Of a stretch of DNA of 8,296 nt, positions 6,232 to 8,296 are shown piece after piece. The position numbers were made by a program, and so were the translations under genes. Under the pieces are notes generated by a model. That model had not been told where the DNA came from, made no database searches, and saw nothing but the letters and a program-made list of their open reading frames with translations. The stretch comes from Clostridiales bacterium (lineage in GTDB: Bacteria > Bacillota > Clostridia > Oscillospirales > QAMX01), in contig DUUG01000216.1 in assembly GCA_012841675.1 (NCBI GenBank), positions 1 to 8,296 of the forward strand, written 5' to 3'. Positions within the stretch are counted from its first letter, which is position 1. Each line of letters begins with the position of its first letter.

Positions 6232-7103
6232 GCGAAAGCGGAAGCGGCAAAAGCGTATCTGCCATGAGCATTCTGCGTCTTCTGGACGGCAACGGAAAAA
6301 TTGTCAATGGCGAGATTCTCTTTGAAGGCCGCGATTTGACCAAATTGACCACGGAAGAATTGTACCAGATTCGGGGGAACTCGATTTCTGTTATCTTCCA
6401 AGAGCCTATGACCAGCTTAAATCCTGTGTTTACCGTTGAACGGCAGCTTTCTGAGCCGTTTATTATCCACCAAGGTATGAGCAAAAAACAGGCAAAAGAA
6501 AAGTGTATCGAAATGCTCGAGGCCGTCAAGATCCCCAATCCCGTCAACGTAGCCAAGCAGTATCCCCATCAGCTTTCCGGCGGTATGCGGCAGCGTGTTA
6601 TGATTGCCATGGCTTTGGCCTGCCGTCCCAAAATTCTGATTGCTGACGAGCCGACCACGGCTTTGGACGTTACGATTCAGGCGCAGATTCTGCGCTTGAT
6701 GAACGAGCTGAAAGAAGAGCGCGGTACGTCCATTATCTTCATAACCCACGACCTTGGCGTTATCAACCATATGGCAGACTATGTGGCCGTGATGTACTGC
6801 GGCCAGATTGTTGAAATGGCGGATACGCGCACAATCTTTACCGACGGTAAGTTCTCTCACCCCTATACGGAGAGCCTTATGCTCTCGATTCCTCGGATGG
6901 ATGTGGAAGTGGACCGGTTAGAGCCGATCCCCGGCTCTGTGCCCCATCCGCTGGATTTGCCAAAGGGCTGTAAGTTTGCGCCCCGGTGCAAGTATGCCAC
7001 GGAGAAATGCGTGCAAGAAGAACCCGATCTGGTAGAAGTGGCAGAGGGGCAAAGAGTTCGGTGCTTCTATGCGGACAAGGAGGTCAGAAGGAATGGAAAA
7101 TAA
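6232..7103 (+). pseudogene. Peptide ABC transporter ATPase, OppD/DppD type, N-terminus deleted
   Basis: Cytoplasmic ATPase of the peptide transporter. Homology starts exactly inside Walker A: 'RESGSGKS' (the normal first Gly is Arg, codon CGC 6231-6233), directly after permease C sequence. About 40-45 N-terminal residues and the gene's own start are gone. The remainder is complete: Q-loop 'IFQEPMTSLNP' (Gln codon 6399), signature 'LSGGMRQR' (from 6573), Walker B 'ILIADE' (Asp 6645, Glu 6648), D-loop 'TALD', and H-loop 'FITHD' (His 6747). The C-terminal oligopeptide-transporter domain (oligo_HPY type) has four cysteines (codons 6969, 6987, 7008, 7062) in the spacing that binds a [4Fe-4S] cluster in characterised DppD/OppD relatives. 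The open frame extends upstream to ATG 6153, but that part is out-of-frame permease DNA without an RBS. The next in-frame ATG, 6264, lies after Walker A. Stop TAA 7101-7103 overlaps the oppF start. Confidence 0.85.
7077..7084 (+). promoter_or_regulatory. Perfect Shine-Dalgarno site for the OppF-type ATPase, inside the oppD end
   Basis: AAGGAGGT lies 8 nt before ATG 7093, within the last codons of oppD. It fixes the start of the next gene, which overlaps the oppD stop by 11 nt. This arrangement suggests translational coupling of the two ATPases. Confidence 0.75.
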
Positions 7104-8296
7104 AAAAGTTCTGATCTCTCTTCGCAACTTGAAGAAGTATTTCCCCATCAAACGCATTTCCTTTGTGGGCAAACCGCTCATTCTCCGCGCCAATGACGGC
7201 ATTTCCCTGGATATTTATGAAGGCGAAACGATAGGCATTGTAGGCGAAAGCGGCTGCGGGAAATCCACCCTCGGCCGAGTCCTCTTGCAGCTTTACCCTC
7301 AGACAGCCGGCACCACCATGTACTACGGTCGCCGAATTGACGAGCTGGCCCCTAAATATGTGGCCGATACGTTAAAATATCTTCCGCGATACATCAAGAA
7401 ATGCCGCAAGGCAGAGCAGGTGTTTCATCAGTTAGACGAGGAATGCCGTGCTAAAGGCGATGAGGCCCCGTTTTCTCTGATTGAAAAGCGCAATAACGCC
7501 AAAAGCGATTGGGAAACCAAGCTTTCGGACGTTGTGAAGATTGCCGGCGGGTTTATTGTCTCCGACAACCTGCGGGAAGTATCCAAAGCGCTTCTAAAGC
7601 AGTATTCTGTGGACGCGGAACTGTTTAAGTGCCAGCAGAGCATTCTGGACATGCAGGTGCGTCTGACCACGGCGGAAGAAAAGAACGATGCCAAAACGGT
7701 AGCCCGCCTGCAGCAGCAGATTGCCCAGCTAGAGGAAAAAGCAAATGCGCTGCGGTCTGAGCGGGAAGTGCTGCAGGGCAAGCTTGCACCGATGAAGGAC
7801 CAGTGCCGTCAGCATCCCGATTTTGAAAAGTATGAAAGCCAAAAGGATGAGGGCATCGACCTTTCCCGTCTGACCAATAAAGAAGTGCGCTTTTTGCGTC
7901 AAGATCTTCAGCTTATTTTCCAGGATCCCTATTCTTCTCTGAACCCCAGAATGACCGTTGGGCAGATTATCGGAGAAGGCCTGATTGCCCATGGCACATA
8001 CAAGCAAGGAACCAAGAGCTTGCAGGACTACGTATTAAAGGTTATGGGAGATTGTGATTTGGCTCCGTATATGCTGCACCGCTATCCTCACCAGTTCTCC
8101 GGCGGTCAGCGCCAGCGCATTGGTATTGCCCGTGCTTTGGCCATGCAGCCGAAGTTTATCGTCTGTGACGAGGCCGTCAGTGCCTTAGACGTTTCGATTC
8201 AGTCGCAGATTATCAACTTGTTGCAGGAATTGAAAGAACAGCAGAATTTGACATACATGTTTATTTCACACGATTTAAGCGTTGTCAAATATATCA
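7093..8296 (+). CDS. Peptide ABC transporter ATPase, OppF/DppF type, with large coiled-coil insert (3' end outside window)
   Basis: The frame is open from ATG 7093 to the window end, giving 401 visible residues. Second ATPase of the transporter, expected to pair with OppD on the cytoplasmic face. Residues about 8-59 are the usual N-terminal core, with 'FPIKR' and Walker A 'GESGCGKST' (51-59, K57). The Q-loop 'IFQDPYSSLNPRMT' begins only at Q277, 220 residues after K57. In ordinary OppF that distance is about 55, so roughly 160-175 residues are inserted between about residue 80 and 254. The insert is charged and helical; about 183-237 reads as coiled coil (many E, Q, K and regular L). Normal sequence resumes at 'IDLSRLTNKEVRFLR'. 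The rest is standard: signature 'FSGGQRQR' (335-342), Walker B 'FIVCDE' (D359, E360), D-loop 'SALD', H-loop 'ISHD' (H393). All catalytic residues are present. Missing at the end: the remainder of the C-terminal domain. Confidence 0.9.
   Translation, partial: MENKKVLISLRNLKKYFPIKRISFVGKPLILRANDGISLDIYEGETIGIVGESGCGKSTLGRVLLQLYPQTAGTTMYYGRRIDELAPKYVADTLKYLPRYIKKCRKAEQVFHQLDEECRAKGDEAPFSLIEKRNNAKSDWETKLSDVVKIAGGFIVSDNLREVSKALLKQYSVDAELFKCQQSILDMQVRLTTAEEKNDAKTVARLQQQIAQLEEKANALRSEREVLQGKLAPMKDQCRQHPDFEKYESQKDEGIDLSRLTNKEVRFLRQDLQLIFQDPYSSLNPRMTVGQIIGEGLIAHGTYKQGTKSLQDYVLKVMGDCDLAPYMLHRYPHQFSGGQRQRIGIARALAMQPKFIVCDEAVSALDVSIQSQIINLLQELKEQQNLTYMFISHDLSVVKYI

Overview
The window looks like a contig fragment from a Bacillota/Clostridia-type anaerobe. 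The signs are strong Shine-Dalgarno sites of the GGAGG type, moderate GC, tightly packed co-directional genes, and a multi-gene SBP_bac_5-type peptide transporter of the kind common in gut Clostridia. This taxonomic reading is inference. All convincing genes lie on the + strand, and nothing on the - strand looks real. I see no CRISPR array, tRNA, rRNA or insertion sequence.

Left part (1-2370): the C-terminal third of N-acetylglucosamine-6-phosphate deacetylase (nagA) is followed, after 11 nt, by an amidohydrolase-superfamily enzyme of unknown substrate with a complete set of metal ligands. A RadC-family JAMM protein follows after another 34 nt. The first two may form a small catabolic unit. 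RadC is probably just co-transcribed.

Middle (2371-3784): an AT-rich intergenic region, unusually rich in TGCA motifs, carries a plausible sigma-A promoter. It leads into the substrate-binding protein (SBP) gene of a peptide/nickel-type ABC transporter. The SBP is abnormal: its signal peptide is joined in frame straight to the C-terminal half of the family fold, so roughly the N-terminal 250-300 residues, including the lipobox cysteine, are missing. Two long, partly overlapping hairpins follow. The second has the form of a bidirectional intrinsic terminator. They would let the SBP be made in excess over the membrane parts.

Right part (3785-8296): the rest of the transporter, in the order oppB-like permease, oppC-like permease, oppD-like ATPase, oppF-like ATPase (cut by the window end). 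The permease B gene has a single -1 frameshift in a run of five G. The permease C gene carries an in-frame insertion of seven RCC1-type repeats, a likely complete seven-bladed beta-propeller, in its first extracytoplasmic loop. It then suffers a -1 shift and is cut off by a deletion that fuses it out of frame to oppD exactly at the Walker A loop. oppF is intact as far as visible and holds an extra segment of about 160-175 residues, partly coiled coil, between Walker A and the Q-loop.

The two most striking points are the transporter design (propeller on the permease, coiled-coil insert in the ATPase) and the cluster of four lesions in one operon. The lesions mean either that this copy is decaying or that the assembly has errors. 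The sequence alone cannot settle which.
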